Made by a program: the position numbers and the translations under genes. Shown here one piece after another: positions 25,704-34,632 of a DNA stretch of 64,000 nucleotides; within the stretch, counting starts at the first letter, position 1; every line of letters starts with the position of its first letter. The notes under the pieces were generated by a model that saw only the letters and a list, made by a program, of their open reading frames with translations, was not told the DNA's origin and searched no databases. This DNA comes from Teredinibacter sp. KSP-S5-2 (GTDB lineage Bacteria; Pseudomonadota; Gammaproteobacteria; Pseudomonadales; Cellvibrionaceae), in assembly GCF_032773895.1 (NCBI RefSeq), contig NZ_CP120416.1, positions 4,369,001 through 4,433,000 on the forward strand. Direction: 5' to 3'.

Positions 25704-25725
25704 CCTGATTCTTGTAACCGTCCAG

Positions 25726-26175
25726 TTATTTTTGAATAAACAAGGTATTGAAATAGAGGCCTACCACGGCTTCCGGTGCAATACCTTCTTCCTGTTTGAG
25801 CACCTTTCGCACTTCCTCCAGCGCATCTCTGCGCATAGCTTCCTTGCCCTCTTGCGAACCAATGGTTTCGTTAGTCTGCCCGGCAAAAAGCATCACCAGG
25901 TTATTGCGGATATACGGCATATGGTGACGAACAGCATTCGCGGTTTCGGCATCAGCCAAACGCACTGCCACTTCTGCTTTTAAGTATCGTAAACGTCCGG
26001 CTCCACCGTAATTAACAACAAACTGTGGCTTTAAGGGAATGTAAATTGCGGTTGCCGGAATAGCCTCTCCTTCAGCTCCAGCTTGAGAGACGTCAGACTC
26101 TTCTGGCGGTGCGTCCTCTGCCCACAGAAACACACTCAGTAAAATACCCGCAGCCAGCAGAGCAATTCTTCTCAT
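25726..26175 (-). CDS. Orphan FliL-like protein
   Basis: A 149-residue protein with a signal or anchor helix (RRIALLAAGILLSVFLWA) and a C-terminal domain of the FliL type: YIPLKPQFVVNYGG, LRYLKAEVAVRLAD, HMPYIRNNLVMLFAGQ and VVGLYFNTLFIQ. FliL associates with the flagellar stator and basal body. Here there are no flagellar genes nearby, and such FliL-like proteins occur outside flagellar operons in this group. The ATG at 26175 (GAGGT Shine-Dalgarno) is preferred to the one at 26214. The cellular role is uncertain. Confidence 0.82.
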   Translation of the reverse strand: MRRIALLAAGILLSVFLWAEDAPPEESDVSQAGAEGEAIPATAIYIPLKPQFVVNYGGAGRLRYLKAEVAVRLADAETANAVRHHMPYIRNNLVMLFAGQTNETIGSQEGKEAMRRDALEEVRKVLKQEEGIAPEAVVGLYFNTLFIQK

Positions 26176-26406
26176 AACCACCTCAATATGCACATTTGAT
26201 TTAACGCTTTGCATCTTTTAGCTTAGACAATTCCGTTTACAACGTCACTTTAGGCCACGACAAGCCGAAAAGTGATGAACTTTTGACGGTCACTTAACTC
26301 GAAATAGCCAAAAATAGCCGCCAAGATCAATTGCATTATTTGGCGCTTAAGGTATAAACCGATATAACTAACAATCACAATAACACTTTGCTGAACAAGG
26401 CCACTT

Positions 26407-26913
26407 ATGTTTTTTCTAACCAAACCACGCAATATTCTGCTTATCGTTTATCTGGGTTGTATCGGACTAATGATGGGGGCGATGTATTTTCAGCATATTC
26501 TCAAGCTTGAACCCTGCCCTCTATGTATAACTCAACGGGTTTTTGTCATTAGCGTGGGGTTAGTTGCATTCGGATTTTGGTATAGCAACCCGAAAACCTC
26601 ATTACTAAAAATTGGGTTTGCGCTAAACGTTTTGCTGGCAGCCGGCGGTGGAAGCATTGCGATACGCCAGCTCTGGCTGCAGAGCTTGCCGGAAGAACTC
26701 GCTCCTGCATGCGGTCCAAGCTTAACCTATATGTTCGAAACACTTCCGTTTTGGAATGCTATTTCAGTGCTATTTGCCGGTGACGGGAACTGTGCAGAAG
26801 TCGTTTGGACATTATTTGGCATCAGTATCCCCGGCTGGACCCTCGTAGCTTTTATAGGTTTATGTTTTATACACCTATGGGGACTATTCCAATTGTTTAC
26901 CAGTAAGAGCTGA
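26407..26913 (+). CDS. dsbB: Disulfide bond formation protein DsbB
   Basis: A 168-residue inner-membrane protein with four helices. It passes electrons from DsbA to quinone. The first redox pair is in LEPCPLCITQRV (CxxC), and the second periplasmic pair is supplied by APACGPSL and GDGNCAEVVW, so all four functional cysteines are present. AAGG lies six bases before the ATG. It precedes rsd, the order dsbB/dsbH-algQ that I recall from Pseudomonas. Confidence 0.95.
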   Translation: MFFLTKPRNILLIVYLGCIGLMMGAMYFQHILKLEPCPLCITQRVFVISVGLVAFGFWYSNPKTSLLKIGFALNVLLAAGGGSIAIRQLWLQSLPEELAPACGPSLTYMFETLPFWNAISVLFAGDGNCAEVVWTLFGISIPGWTLVAFIGLCFIHLWGLFQLFTSKS

Positions 26914-27032
26914 CGAGCTGAATTGCGGCTTGCCCTGATGATATAGATCGCCTATCTTATCCACTTTCTTTGGAACGGTGTGGCCTTGCCGGTTGCGCCC
27001 TAAGTAAGTAGTTTGATTTAAGGCGTTAATAA

Positions 27033-27497
27033 ATGTTAGATAACTGTAAGACCGCGCAAGAGCGCTGGGGTGGAGTAAGCGAAATCATCGACCGCTGGCT
27101 GGAAGAGCGTCAGCAAATGCTCGTGTTATTTTGTGCTCTTTCAGAGATTCTGGAAGATGAGGAAAACGAACAACGAGCACCCAAACTCAAATCCATGTGC
27201 GAGATCATGGTGGATTACACCTCTGCCGGACATTTTGAAGTCTATGACCAGTTAGTGAAGGAAGGGCGAGAGTTTGATGATACCGAAGGCTTGAAAGAAG
27301 CGTCAGAGTTATTCAAAACGATTGATTCAACCACCGAGGAAATTCTGGATTTTAACGACAAGTACCAGGAAACTGACGACCTTGATACCATTGGTGTCGA
27401 CCTTTCAAAATTGGGCGAAGTACTCGCCAGCCGGTTTGAAGCAGAAGATCGCATGATTGAAGTTCTGCACATAGCCAACAAAGATAAAGTCGTTTAA
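27033..27497 (+). CDS. rsd: Rsd/AlgQ anti-sigma-70 family regulator
   Basis: A 154-residue all-alpha cytoplasmic protein. The N-terminus MLDNCKTAQERWGGVSEIID and ERQQMLVLFCAL match Rsd/AlgQ, which binds region 4 of the housekeeping sigma factor and shifts RNA polymerase towards alternative sigmas. AAGGCG lies seven bases before the ATG. In Pseudomonas the homologue AlgQ affects alginate and virulence expression; here it lies close to an AlgP-like gene, as there. Confidence 0.93.
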   Translation: MLDNCKTAQERWGGVSEIIDRWLEERQQMLVLFCALSEILEDEENEQRAPKLKSMCEIMVDYTSAGHFEVYDQLVKEGREFDDTEGLKEASELFKTIDSTTEEILDFNDKYQETDDLDTIGVDLSKLGEVLASRFEAEDRMIEVLHIANKDKVV

Positions 27498-27512
27498 TCC
27501 GTTTTCTATTCT

Positions 27513-27570
27513 CGCGAGGCTATTTCTATACCGAGCCTTCTCGCTCAAGCCACGCCTCGCGTATTTTATT
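27513..27570 (+). terminator. Probable terminator of rsd with nested hairpins
   Basis: CGCGAGGC (27513-27520) pairs with GCCTCGCG (27554-27561), followed by TATTTTATTT. Inside the loop AGGCT (27517-27521) can instead pair with AGCCT (27534-27538), so two mutually exclusive folds exist. The long loop makes it less certain than a simple terminator. Confidence 0.55.
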
Positions 27571-27757
27571 TGTACATTTTTCGTAAAAACCAACGAAACA
27601 AAGCCCGCTTTGTGAAACAGCCTCTTACCTTTCTCCGTTCTATTCTCCGACTTATGCTAACTATTGTTGCACTGCTGTAGTATTATCGGTGGCCAGTGCG
27701 GTTACCACCAACTCCAACTACAAGGTAATTGCGAGATTTTCTTTTAAGACCTGGGAT

Positions 27758-30427
27758 ATGAGCATGGCATTATTGAAAATAATTCACCCAACCTCTTTTC
27801 GTTCAAATGCACTTCACCCCCTAAAGATTGCTTGTCTAATACTTCTATCACTTTTGCTTACCAGCTGCTTCGACTCAGAAGAAGACAAGCAAAAACTCAG
27901 TGAAAAACATTTGATGCAATCTGCTTCTTATCTAGAGCAAGGCCAGTTCGGCGCTGCAATGATCGAAGCTCGCAATGCAATCAAGAATAGCCCCCAAGCC
28001 CCAGAAGGCCATATTGCCCTGGCGAAATGCTTTATTGCATTGGGCAATCACAAATCTGCCATCATGCAGCTTGAACAAATTAGCCCCGAAGCAAATTCCG
28101 ACTATATTCTTACTTTGGCAGAAGCCTATATTGCCCGCGGTAAATATAAATCTGCCAACATTATGCTTAGCGGCAATACCAAGCTTTTACAAAGCGTGAA
28201 CCCTTACCAATACCAAATTCTTAAGGGCAATGCTGAAGCCGGTCTTGGAAAACTCAGTGAAGCGATAAACCGCTATAAAAAGGCTCGATCATTAGAACCC
28301 TCTAAAGCAGAACCCAAACTTCGCCTAGCAGAAATATACATCATGCAAAACGAGCAGGGGCCTGCTCAAGAAATGATTGACTCTTTGCTTGAAGAGAATA
28401 GCGGAGAGGCAGATGTCACACTGTTTCAGGCCAAGCTGGCACTGAAAGAGAAAAACCTTGAGAAAGGTGAAAAATTGCTAACCGCCGCTCTGACCCAAAT
28501 GCCAACCACAGACATCATGACTCCCAAGCGCGCCAGAGTGATCTCCGCGTTGGCAGAAGTCTTAACCAGACTGGGAAGAAGCGCGGATGCGTTGATCTAT
28601 ACCCGTTCGATAGCGAAAGCTTATCCCGGGGCACAAAACATCAAAAACCAGTATGACGAAGCCGTTACACTCTACAAAGACGGTAAACTGGACAAAGCTG
28701 AAGCGGTATTAATCGCCCTGTTAAAAGAAACTCCCGGACATGAGAAAGCGGGTCAGTTGCTGGGAATTATTAATTATTTTCAGGGAGACCTCGATGAAGC
28801 CGAATACTACTTCAACGAGAATATCGACCCTGAAATCTCCTCTAACGCGGAAAAACAGGTTGTTGCTCTTACCAGTCTGCGCCTGAACAAACCGGAAGAT
28901 GTATTAAAAATCTTGGGTTCGGGTATTCAGTCATCCAAGGATCCTTCCAATTTAACTCTTTACGGCTTGGCAAAGCTCAGCAGTGGAGAACAAGAAGAGG
29001 GCATCGGCTATCTGCGTAAAGCGCTGGAGATTGCACCGGAAAAAACACATATTTATTTAGTGCTCGCCAATTACTTCAACAACGCAACGCCAAGCCAGCC
29101 AGATAAGGCTTTAGCAGAGATTCAACGTGCCTATAAGGCGGTGCCTGATGACGCCATAATTCACGAAGCGCTGGTACGTCAGCAGTTAATGATGGGCAAT
29201 AGTGAGGGGGCTGAAACTACCGTAACACGAGTACTGAGCAAGTACCCCAAAAAATATTCCAGCTACTTACTTGCAGGCCAGCTTTCCCAGTTCAAGGGAA
29301 AAACCGCAGATGCGCTTAACCACTACCAACAAGCACTTGCACTTGCGCCTAGCAACTCTGCAGCGGCATTGAAGGTTGCTCAATCCCAATATTTCTTGAG
29401 ACAGTGGCAAGAGGCCTTCGACTCCTATAAGAAAGTGATTGAGCTACAACCTGAGAAAATTGAAGGCTATAAGGGATTATTGAGCTCCGCCAACGCGATG
29501 AACAAATCGGATAGTGCAGTTAGCTTTATTGAGCAGCAAAACGCCAAAACGCCTAACGTAACCGCCTACATTGCCGTTGCTTTAGACTCAATAAGACGAG
29601 GCGATTACACCGCTGCCGAAAGCTACCGGGATAAAGCGAATGATATAAGTGAAAACAACCCAACAGTTCAAAAGCTTAGTGCAGCTATTTGGTACGCAAA
29701 AGCCAAGCAAGCCAAAGATTCCGAAAACTATAAAGACGCAAAGCAATTTGCTCTTAAAGGTCTGCAACTTGATTCTGATAGCCCGTTACTATTGACTCTG
29801 TTAGCCGAATCAGAAATCAAAGCAGAGCAATACGAACAAGCCGCTCAGGTGATCGAACAAATCAAGGAAACCAACGAAATTCTCGGCTTGCATCTTCAAG
29901 GCGATTTAAACAACGCGCAGAAATATTTTGCCAGCGCTTTAGATAGCTACGAAAAAGCCTGGGATAAACAGCCTTCCGATTTACTTGGCTTTAAAATTTA
30001 TCACCTACTTGGTACTTCAGGTCATAAAGAAAAAGCCGAGAAATTCCTTGATACTTGGGTTGAAGCCCTACCGAACGCTGTAAGAGCGAGAACCACGCGT
30101 AGTGCGATATATATTCAGCAAGGTCAACTAAAAGCAGCACAGTCGGATTTAGAAGCGGGTCTGGTAACAGCTCCCAATTCGCCCGTTATGCTCAACAATC
30201 TTGCATGGATATACCAGCAGTTAAATGACTCGCGCGCGCTGACGGTTGCTGAAAGGGCTTACAAATTGGCTCCCGGCGATGCCAATATATTGGATACCTA
30301 CGGATGGATATTAGCCCAGTCTGGACAAAATGATCGAGCGATCCCAATTCTGGAAAAAGCACTGGAGAAGCAACCGGATAACGAAGAAATTAAAAAGCAT
30401 TTAGATGCAGCTAAAACAGCACACTAA
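27758..30427 (+). CDS. PrsT-like TPR-repeat lipoprotein
   Basis: About 889 residues. A signal sequence ends in LLLTSC, a lipobox. The rest is dense TPR repeat (for example AMIEARNAIKNSPQAPEGHI, SEAINRYKKARSLEPSKAEP, ALNHYQQALALAPSNSAAAL, and at the end AYKLAPGDANILDTYGWILA). This matches the PEP-CTERM-associated TPR lipoprotein PrsT in size, N-terminus and C-terminal pattern. In other genomes PrsT accompanies exosortase and exopolysaccharide genes; none is visible here. The ATG at 27758 is preferred to an upstream GTG at 27689, which lacks a ribosome-binding site and would give an overlong leader. It interrupts what would otherwise be rsd-fkpA-algP. Confidence 0.8.
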   Translation: MSMALLKIIHPTSFRSNALHPLKIACLILLSLLLTSCFDSEEDKQKLSEKHLMQSASYLEQGQFGAAMIEARNAIKNSPQAPEGHIALAKCFIALGNHKSAIMQLEQISPEANSDYILTLAEAYIARGKYKSANIMLSGNTKLLQSVNPYQYQILKGNAEAGLGKLSEAINRYKKARSLEPSKAEPKLRLAEIYIMQNEQGPAQEMIDSLLEENSGEADVTLFQAKLALKEKNLEKGEKLLTAALTQMPTTDIMTPKRARVISALAEVLTRLGRSADALIYTRSIAKAYPGAQNIKNQYDEAVTLYKDGKLDKAEAVLIALLKETPGHEKAGQLLGIINYFQGDLDEAEYYFNENIDPEISSNAEKQVVALTSLRLNKPEDVLKILGSGIQSSKDPSNLTLYGLAKLSSGEQEEGIGYLRKALEIAPEKTHIYLVLANYFNNATPSQPDKALAEIQRAYKAVPDDAIIHEALVRQQLMMGNSEGAETTVTRVLSKYPKKYSSYLLAGQLSQFKGKTADALNHYQQALALAPSNSAAALKVAQSQYFLRQWQEAFDSYKKVIELQPEKIEGYKGLLSSANAMNKSDSAVSFIEQQNAKTPNVTAYIAVALDSIRRGDYTAAESYRDKANDISENNPTVQKLSAAIWYAKAKQAKDSENYKDAKQFALKGLQLDSDSPLLLTLLAESEIKAEQYEQAAQVIEQIKETNEILGLHLQGDLNNAQKYFASALDSYEKAWDKQPSDLLGFKIYHLLGTSGHKEKAEKFLDTWVEALPNAVRARTTRSAIYIQQGQLKAAQSDLEAGLVTAPNSPVMLNNLAWIYQQLNDSRALTVAERAYKLAPGDANILDTYGWILAQSGQNDRAIPILEKALEKQPDNEEIKKHLDAAKTAH

Positions 30428-30438
30428 ACACGCTGATC

Positions 30439-30467
30439 AGCCCGGTGATAACACCGGGCTCTTTCCT
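30439..30467 (+). terminator. Rho-independent terminator after the PrsT-like gene
   Basis: The 9-bp perfect stem AGCCCGGTG/CACCGGGCT (30439-30447, 30452-30460) has a 4-nt ATAA loop, followed by CTTTCCT. It lies 11 bases after the stop. Confidence 0.82.
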
Positions 30468-30563
30468 CTCCCCCAACCCCCTAGTTTTCTCCCGCTTCCA
30501 CCTCCCCCATAGCAACTCACTCTACTGCAAGTGCTATGCTATTAGCATTACTGTTTATTAAGA

Positions 30564-31571
30564 ATGAACATGCATATACATAAAACATGGCTACGACTTT
30601 TCTTTGGGGTAACAACTGTTTTCTTATCCGGTTGTGACACATCGCTTTCTCCGAACCAATCTTTTGAAGTGGCGGTAAAAGGTGTTCACTCGTCCAGTAT
30701 CAGCGAGGACGGTTCTATGGCCGTAATCGGTTCGATACATCATGGCGGCAGTTTGTGGACAACCGCGGATCAAGAACGACACTTTAACTGGAACCATCGC
30801 CCCCAAGAAACAACCACTATTCAAGCCTGTGATTTTAGCTTTAACGGCAAATGGGCAGTCACTGCAGACCCTCACACAATCGTCCTTTGGAATACAGCAA
30901 CAGGACAAGGTGATCGATTTTGGACTGCCCCAGGGGAAATCCTCGATATCGAACTCGGTCCCGGCGCAAACTTTGCCTTGCTCGGCTTGGACGACAATAG
31001 CGCTGTGATTTTTGATATTCGTAACGGTGGGATAAAAAGGCGTTTTGAACACGGCAACCGCGTCCGTAGTGTCGATATATCTCAGGATGGGAAACTCGCA
31101 CTCACAGGTAGCGAAGACTTTACCGCAAGAGTTTGGGATATACCTTCAGGTAAGCAATTAATTCAAATTAAACACGAGGACGATGTTCAACTTGTTGAAA
31201 TTTCTGACGACGGAAGCATGGCCCTTTCCGTGAGCAAATACGATAAAGCTCTGCTTTGGAATACAGACACAGGCGAAGCAATTGGAGAGATCCCCTTAAA
31301 TGCAGAACGCTTGAAAAGAGGTTTGCATTTCACAGCCGCACGTTTCAGCAATGACAACCAGCTTTTATTAACAGGTCGGCCAGATCAAATTGTCGAACTT
31401 TGGGAAACAGCCACTTTGCGCAAAATTGCCAGCTGGAAACTACCAAAAAGAGATGCCTGGAAACCGACTTCTGCGGCGGTTATTGCTGTCGCCTTTTCGT
31501 CAACCCCAAATCATTTTCTCGCCACGGCATCAAATGGTTTCATTCATCATCTAACCGTACCATCAGAGTAA
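30564..31571 (+). CDS. WD40-repeat lipoprotein
   Basis: A 335-residue protein. Signal peptide with lipobox VFLSGC (Cys about residue 24). The mature part is a beta-propeller of WD40-type repeats: SGKQLIQIKHEDDVQLVEIS, LALTGSEDFTARVWDIPSG, ALLWNTDTGEAIGEI and VELWETATLRKIASW, each with the terminal W-D or W-N and the characteristic GS/SxD spacing. It is expected to be an envelope protein-interaction scaffold with no enzymatic motif. It lies 136 bases after the PrsT-like gene beyond a terminator, so it probably has its own promoter. An in-frame ATG two codons later is an alternative start. Confidence 0.82.
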   Translation: MNMHIHKTWLRLFFGVTTVFLSGCDTSLSPNQSFEVAVKGVHSSSISEDGSMAVIGSIHHGGSLWTTADQERHFNWNHRPQETTTIQACDFSFNGKWAVTADPHTIVLWNTATGQGDRFWTAPGEILDIELGPGANFALLGLDDNSAVIFDIRNGGIKRRFEHGNRVRSVDISQDGKLALTGSEDFTARVWDIPSGKQLIQIKHEDDVQLVEISDDGSMALSVSKYDKALLWNTDTGEAIGEIPLNAERLKRGLHFTAARFSNDNQLLLTGRPDQIVELWETATLRKIASWKLPKRDAWKPTSAAVIAVAFSSTPNHFLATASNGFIHHLTVPSE

Positions 31572-31591
31572 TTCCACCCCACTAATGATAG

Positions 31592-31618
31592 AAAAAAGGC
31601 CGCAAAAGCGGCCTTTTT
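31592..31618. terminator. Bidirectional Rho-independent terminator
   Basis: The stem GGCCGC/GCGGCC (31598-31603, 31608-31613) has an AAAA loop flanked by six A and five T residues. It lies between convergent genes. Confidence 0.9.
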
Positions 31619-31636
31619 AGTAGAAGAAAATATATC

Positions 31637-32380
31637 TTATTTTGCTGCTTCAGCAGGCTTTTGCTCTTCTTTTACGATATCCAACAATTCCATTTCAAAA
31701 ACCAGAGTTGAGTTTGGAGGAATACGTTGAGTACCACCAGCACCATAACCAAGCTCAGATGGAATAAATAGCTTCCACTTATCACCAACCTTCATTAGCG
31801 GTAATGCTTCAACCCAACCAGGAATCAAGTGTGCAACTTTGAACACTGCAGGTTCACGGTTAAGTGAGCTATCAAACTCGGTGCCATCCAGTAAGGTTCC
31901 ACGATAGTGAACTTTTACTTTATCGTCTTTGGTTGGAGATGCCCCATCACCAGAAGTCAAAGCTTCATATTGGAGACCGGATTCGGTTGTGGTTACACCT
32001 TCACGCTTACCGTTTTCCGCAAGGAAATCCTTACCTTTTTGCAGATTTTCATCCGCCATTTGCTTCATTTGCTCACGACGCTTGGCCTGACTTTCAGTTT
32101 GGAAAGCAACCATCGTCGCCTGCATTTCCTCATCACTTAAACGAGGATCTTTATCTTCACGTGCATCCTGGATCGCCTGAACCATAGCCTGTGTGTCTAA
32201 CTCGAAACCAACAGACTTTGTTTTTCGAGCGATATCGTAACCAAAGATGTAACTGACTTTTTTATCTAGCGAGTCAAGCTCTACATCTGCCGGCGCGGCA
32301 TCGGTCGCCCCATCTTTTTTACAGCCGGTCAACATAACTAATGCTGAGGCTACCCCAATCATCATTATTCGCTTTTTCAT
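31637..32380 (-). CDS. fkpA: FKBP-type peptidyl-prolyl cis-trans isomerase, lipoprotein
   Basis: A 247-residue FkpA/Mip-type foldase. Signal peptide with lipobox MLTGC. An N-terminal helical dimerisation domain (VSYIFGYDIARKTKSVGFEL, then a long charged helix near RREQMKQMADEN) precedes a C-terminal FKBP domain (KVHYRGTLLDGTEFDSSLNR, VIPGWVEALPLMK-like LIPGWVEALPLMKVGDKWKL, ELGYGAGG and IPPNSTLVFEMELLDI). All FKBP active-site aromatic and Asp positions are visible. It assists folding in the periplasm. AAGGTG precedes the ATG. Confidence 0.93.
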   Translation of the reverse strand: MKKRIMMIGVASALVMLTGCKKDGATDAAPADVELDSLDKKVSYIFGYDIARKTKSVGFELDTQAMVQAIQDAREDKDPRLSDEEMQATMVAFQTESQAKRREQMKQMADENLQKGKDFLAENGKREGVTTTESGLQYEALTSGDGASPTKDDKVKVHYRGTLLDGTEFDSSLNREPAVFKVAHLIPGWVEALPLMKVGDKWKLFIPSELGYGAGGTQRIPPNSTLVFEMELLDIVKEEQKPAEAAK

Positions 32381-32740
32381 AAGGCACCTTTATTATGGAC
32401 CCCATACGGTCCTACCAATTGTCGTCGCGCCAGTATATAGAATGCTTGGCGATGAATACAAACTTAGTACAATAGATAGGCGCGGTGTTCCACAAAGTTT
32501 GCATTTTTCCCCTGAATACAAGGCTAACCGCTGTATTTGTAAAGAAACTGCCGTATAAACCTTTTTATATTTGATCTAGGCATGATTCTGAGATCAGATT
32601 ATCTAACAAAAGCTTTGTACTCTTTGCCTTAAGATGTATTATTGCTTTTGCTGAAAAAACGTACTTGTCGGCGTTTACTGAGCTATCATTTTTTTGCATC
32701 AATTGTTGTCCAACTTATAAAAACATACCGGGTATAGATC
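32381..32740. other. Divergent intergenic region between fkpA and the algP-like gene
   Basis: This 360-base region contains no gene. It carries the promoters of the two divergent genes. It is visibly AT-rich towards the algP side. No operator-like palindrome was recognised. Confidence 0.5.
32694..32721 (+). promoter_or_regulatory. Candidate sigma-70 promoter of the algP-like gene
   Basis: TTGCAT (32694-32699), 16-bp spacer, TATAAA (32716-32721); the -10 lies 19 bases before the ATG at 32741. This would leave a very short leader, and the start lacks a strong Shine-Dalgarno. Read by eye, so moderate support only. Confidence 0.4.
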
Positions 32741-33700
32741 ATGGCTGCCAGAAAAAAAACTATTGATTCTGTGGTAGATCTCGAAAATCAAATTGCTAAG
32801 GTCTCTGCGCAACTTGATAAAGAGCGAACCAAAAAAGTCACCAATGCCGAAAAAGCTGCATCAGCCGCTCAAAAAAAAGCGGTAAGCGAAAAGGCTAAAC
32901 TCGCCAAATTAAGCGAAAAAGCCAAAGCAGCAGCAACAGCGGCTAAAGCTAAACCAACCGCAGCAGCGAAGAGTAAAGTTGCAAAAGCGAAAGAGGCTGT
33001 CGCAGCGCAACGCAGCGTGGTTAAAACTGCAACCGAAGCTTTAGCTCAGGCAAAAGTTGAGCTAGCTTCAGCAAAAACAGCTAAGGCTAATGCTGATGCA
33101 ATCGCTAAAATCGCTACTAAAGCAGTTAAGCAATCTTCTCCCAAGAAAAAAGCAACACGAAAAAAAGCAGCAGCAAAAAAATCAACCGCTAAAGCAGCAG
33201 CCTCAGCTAAATCCGCTGCAGAGGATAAAAAGGCGCCTGCAAAAAAGGCGGCCGTCAAGAAGGCTCCTGCGAAGAAGAAGGCTGCTACAGCTAAAGCAAA
33301 ACCAGCAGCCAAAAAAGCAACGGCTAAGAAATCAGCGTCGAAGAGTAAAGCCGAGGTAGCTAAACCAGAAGTTAAAAAAACAGAGGCTCCTAAACCTACC
33401 AAATCCAAGCCTGTAGAGAAAAAACCTGCTCCTGCTCCAGTTATTAAAGAAGAAAAACCTGCAGTTACAGAGAGCAAACAGCCGGTTGTTAAACCAGAAC
33501 CAGTGGCTGTAGAAAAACCTGCCCCTATCGTGGAAGAAAAGGCACCGGTAGTTGTACCTCCTTCAACTCCTGTGGTCGCTACTCCAGAAGTGGAAGACAA
33601 ACCTGCTGCACCAGTGGCACCACAACCTGAGGTAGAGAAAAAAGAGGAAGAACCAAAACCTTTTTCTCCTTCATCAGGCAGCCTATTTGGCGACAATTAA
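32741..33700 (+). CDS. algP: AlgP-like histone H1-like Lys/Ala-rich protein
   Basis: A 319-residue protein. The N-terminal ~110 residues form a charged helix or coiled coil (VDLENQIAKVSAQLDKERTK). The middle is a Lys/Ala/Pro array of the histone H1 type (KKATRKKAAAKKSTAKAAAS, KKAPAKKKAATAKAKPAAKK), expected to bind DNA or RNA. The last ~100 residues are Pro/Glu/Val-rich, a less usual acidic tail ending SSGSLFGDN. The Pseudomonas homologue AlgP/AlgR3 has a comparable layout and lies next to the FKBP and algQ genes, as here. Repeats are degenerate at DNA level, so the array is not a simple recent expansion. No long antisense gene is believed. Confidence 0.85.
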   Translation: MAARKKTIDSVVDLENQIAKVSAQLDKERTKKVTNAEKAASAAQKKAVSEKAKLAKLSEKAKAAATAAKAKPTAAAKSKVAKAKEAVAAQRSVVKTATEALAQAKVELASAKTAKANADAIAKIATKAVKQSSPKKKATRKKAAAKKSTAKAAASAKSAAEDKKAPAKKAAVKKAPAKKKAATAKAKPAAKKATAKKSASKSKAEVAKPEVKKTEAPKPTKSKPVEKKPAPAPVIKEEKPAVTESKQPVVKPEPVAVEKPAPIVEEKAPVVVPPSTPVVATPEVEDKPAAPVAPQPEVEKKEEEPKPFSPSSGSLFGDN

Positions 33701-33714
33701 TTCTGATCTTGTAT

Positions 33715-33746
33715 AAAAAAACCACCTGCTTTCAGGTGGTTTTTTC
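33715..33746 (+). terminator. Rho-independent terminator after the algP-like gene
   Basis: The stem ACCACCTG/CAGGTGGT (33721-33728, 33733-33740) has a CTTT loop, six A before and T residues after. It lies between convergent genes and may serve both. Confidence 0.9.
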
Positions 33747-33807
33747 GTTTTACGTCTTTCATTATTAGAGCGACCGATACCGCAAGGTAACCCAGCCTGC
33801 CCTGTTG

Positions 33808-34329
33808 TTAAGCCACATTTTTTTGGCAATAACTGACAATCCCTCTTGCCTTCTCATATGAAGCAGGAATTCCCAAAAACTCCAGATAAAATTCCAAACT
33901 CATTGGATCAAAAGAATCCGGCATAACCTCAGCAAAGCGCTCGCTTAAATCCTGTAACCTCTGAATAAGAATTTTTTCGATTAACAATTCTGCACCACTA
34001 AGATGCTTACATATCATTTTAGTCTGCACCCGGGTAAACAACTCTGTAGACTTAATATGATTTCTGAGTTCTCTGACTTTGGATACCGTGGTTTGAGAAA
34101 CCGAATCTACCGCAATCAATACGTCATCGATGGTTTCTTTCGAGATATCTATCTCATTTACCTCTAACCACACACACCAGAAGATTATATTGATATTCGC
34201 CCCATACTCGTCTTGCAGGCGATGCAATAGTGTCTTGAGTTTTTCTGACTCATAGAGAGAACAGGAAAAGTCCCACAAAGGCTGACGCCAGAGGACCTTT
34301 GCAGTTTGAACCGACTCTGCTGTAACCAT
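33808..34329 (-). CDS. TIGR02444-family protein (DUF2390)
   Basis: A 173-residue all-alpha protein. The start LWRQPLWDFSCSLYESEKLK and NIIFWCVWLE are characteristic of the TIGR02444 family, whose function is unknown. No signal peptide or membrane helix. It occurs near the algP locus in related gammaproteobacteria. A single-gene transcription unit is likely here. Confidence 0.82.
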   Translation of the reverse strand: MVTAESVQTAKVLWRQPLWDFSCSLYESEKLKTLLHRLQDEYGANINIIFWCVWLEVNEIDISKETIDDVLIAVDSVSQTTVSKVRELRNHIKSTELFTRVQTKMICKHLSGAELLIEKILIQRLQDLSERFAEVMPDSFDPMSLEFYLEFLGIPASYEKARGIVSYCQKNVA

Positions 34330-34632
34330 TGTTCAAATCCTAAAAACTAAACACCTGAAAACCGAATAATCCAGCTATGCGCGAACGTTTACGTATTGTT
34401 GTCGTGCTTGCAAATGCTTTTGCTTATACCGCATTATATTTCAATGCATACATTTGCGCGGAACGTCCCATTGTCGTCAAATACACATCTTAATTCCATG
34501 ACATCATTCGCATTTGGTGAAACAGACTATTGATTTAGCTCTTAGAGTTTAAATAGTATCGAACCGCGAGTGTTCTAACTTAAAAAAATGAGCAGGTCAC
34601 ACACCGGCAGCATCCCTGCCAACACAATGCCA
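34330..34632. other. Intergenic region with no recognised gene
   Basis: These 303 bases lie between two minus-strand genes. Translations of open frames here resemble nothing, and the plus-strand frame entering from trmB is an antisense shadow. The promoter for the TIGR02444-family gene should lie near 34330-34430. No hairpin terminator for trmB was found. Confidence 0.5.

Noticed and set aside
33046-33696. 216-aa minus-strand open frame opposite the algP-like gene
   Set aside because: Ala/Gly/Phe-rich shadow of the Lys/Ala/Pro repeats; no Shine-Dalgarno or recognisable domain.
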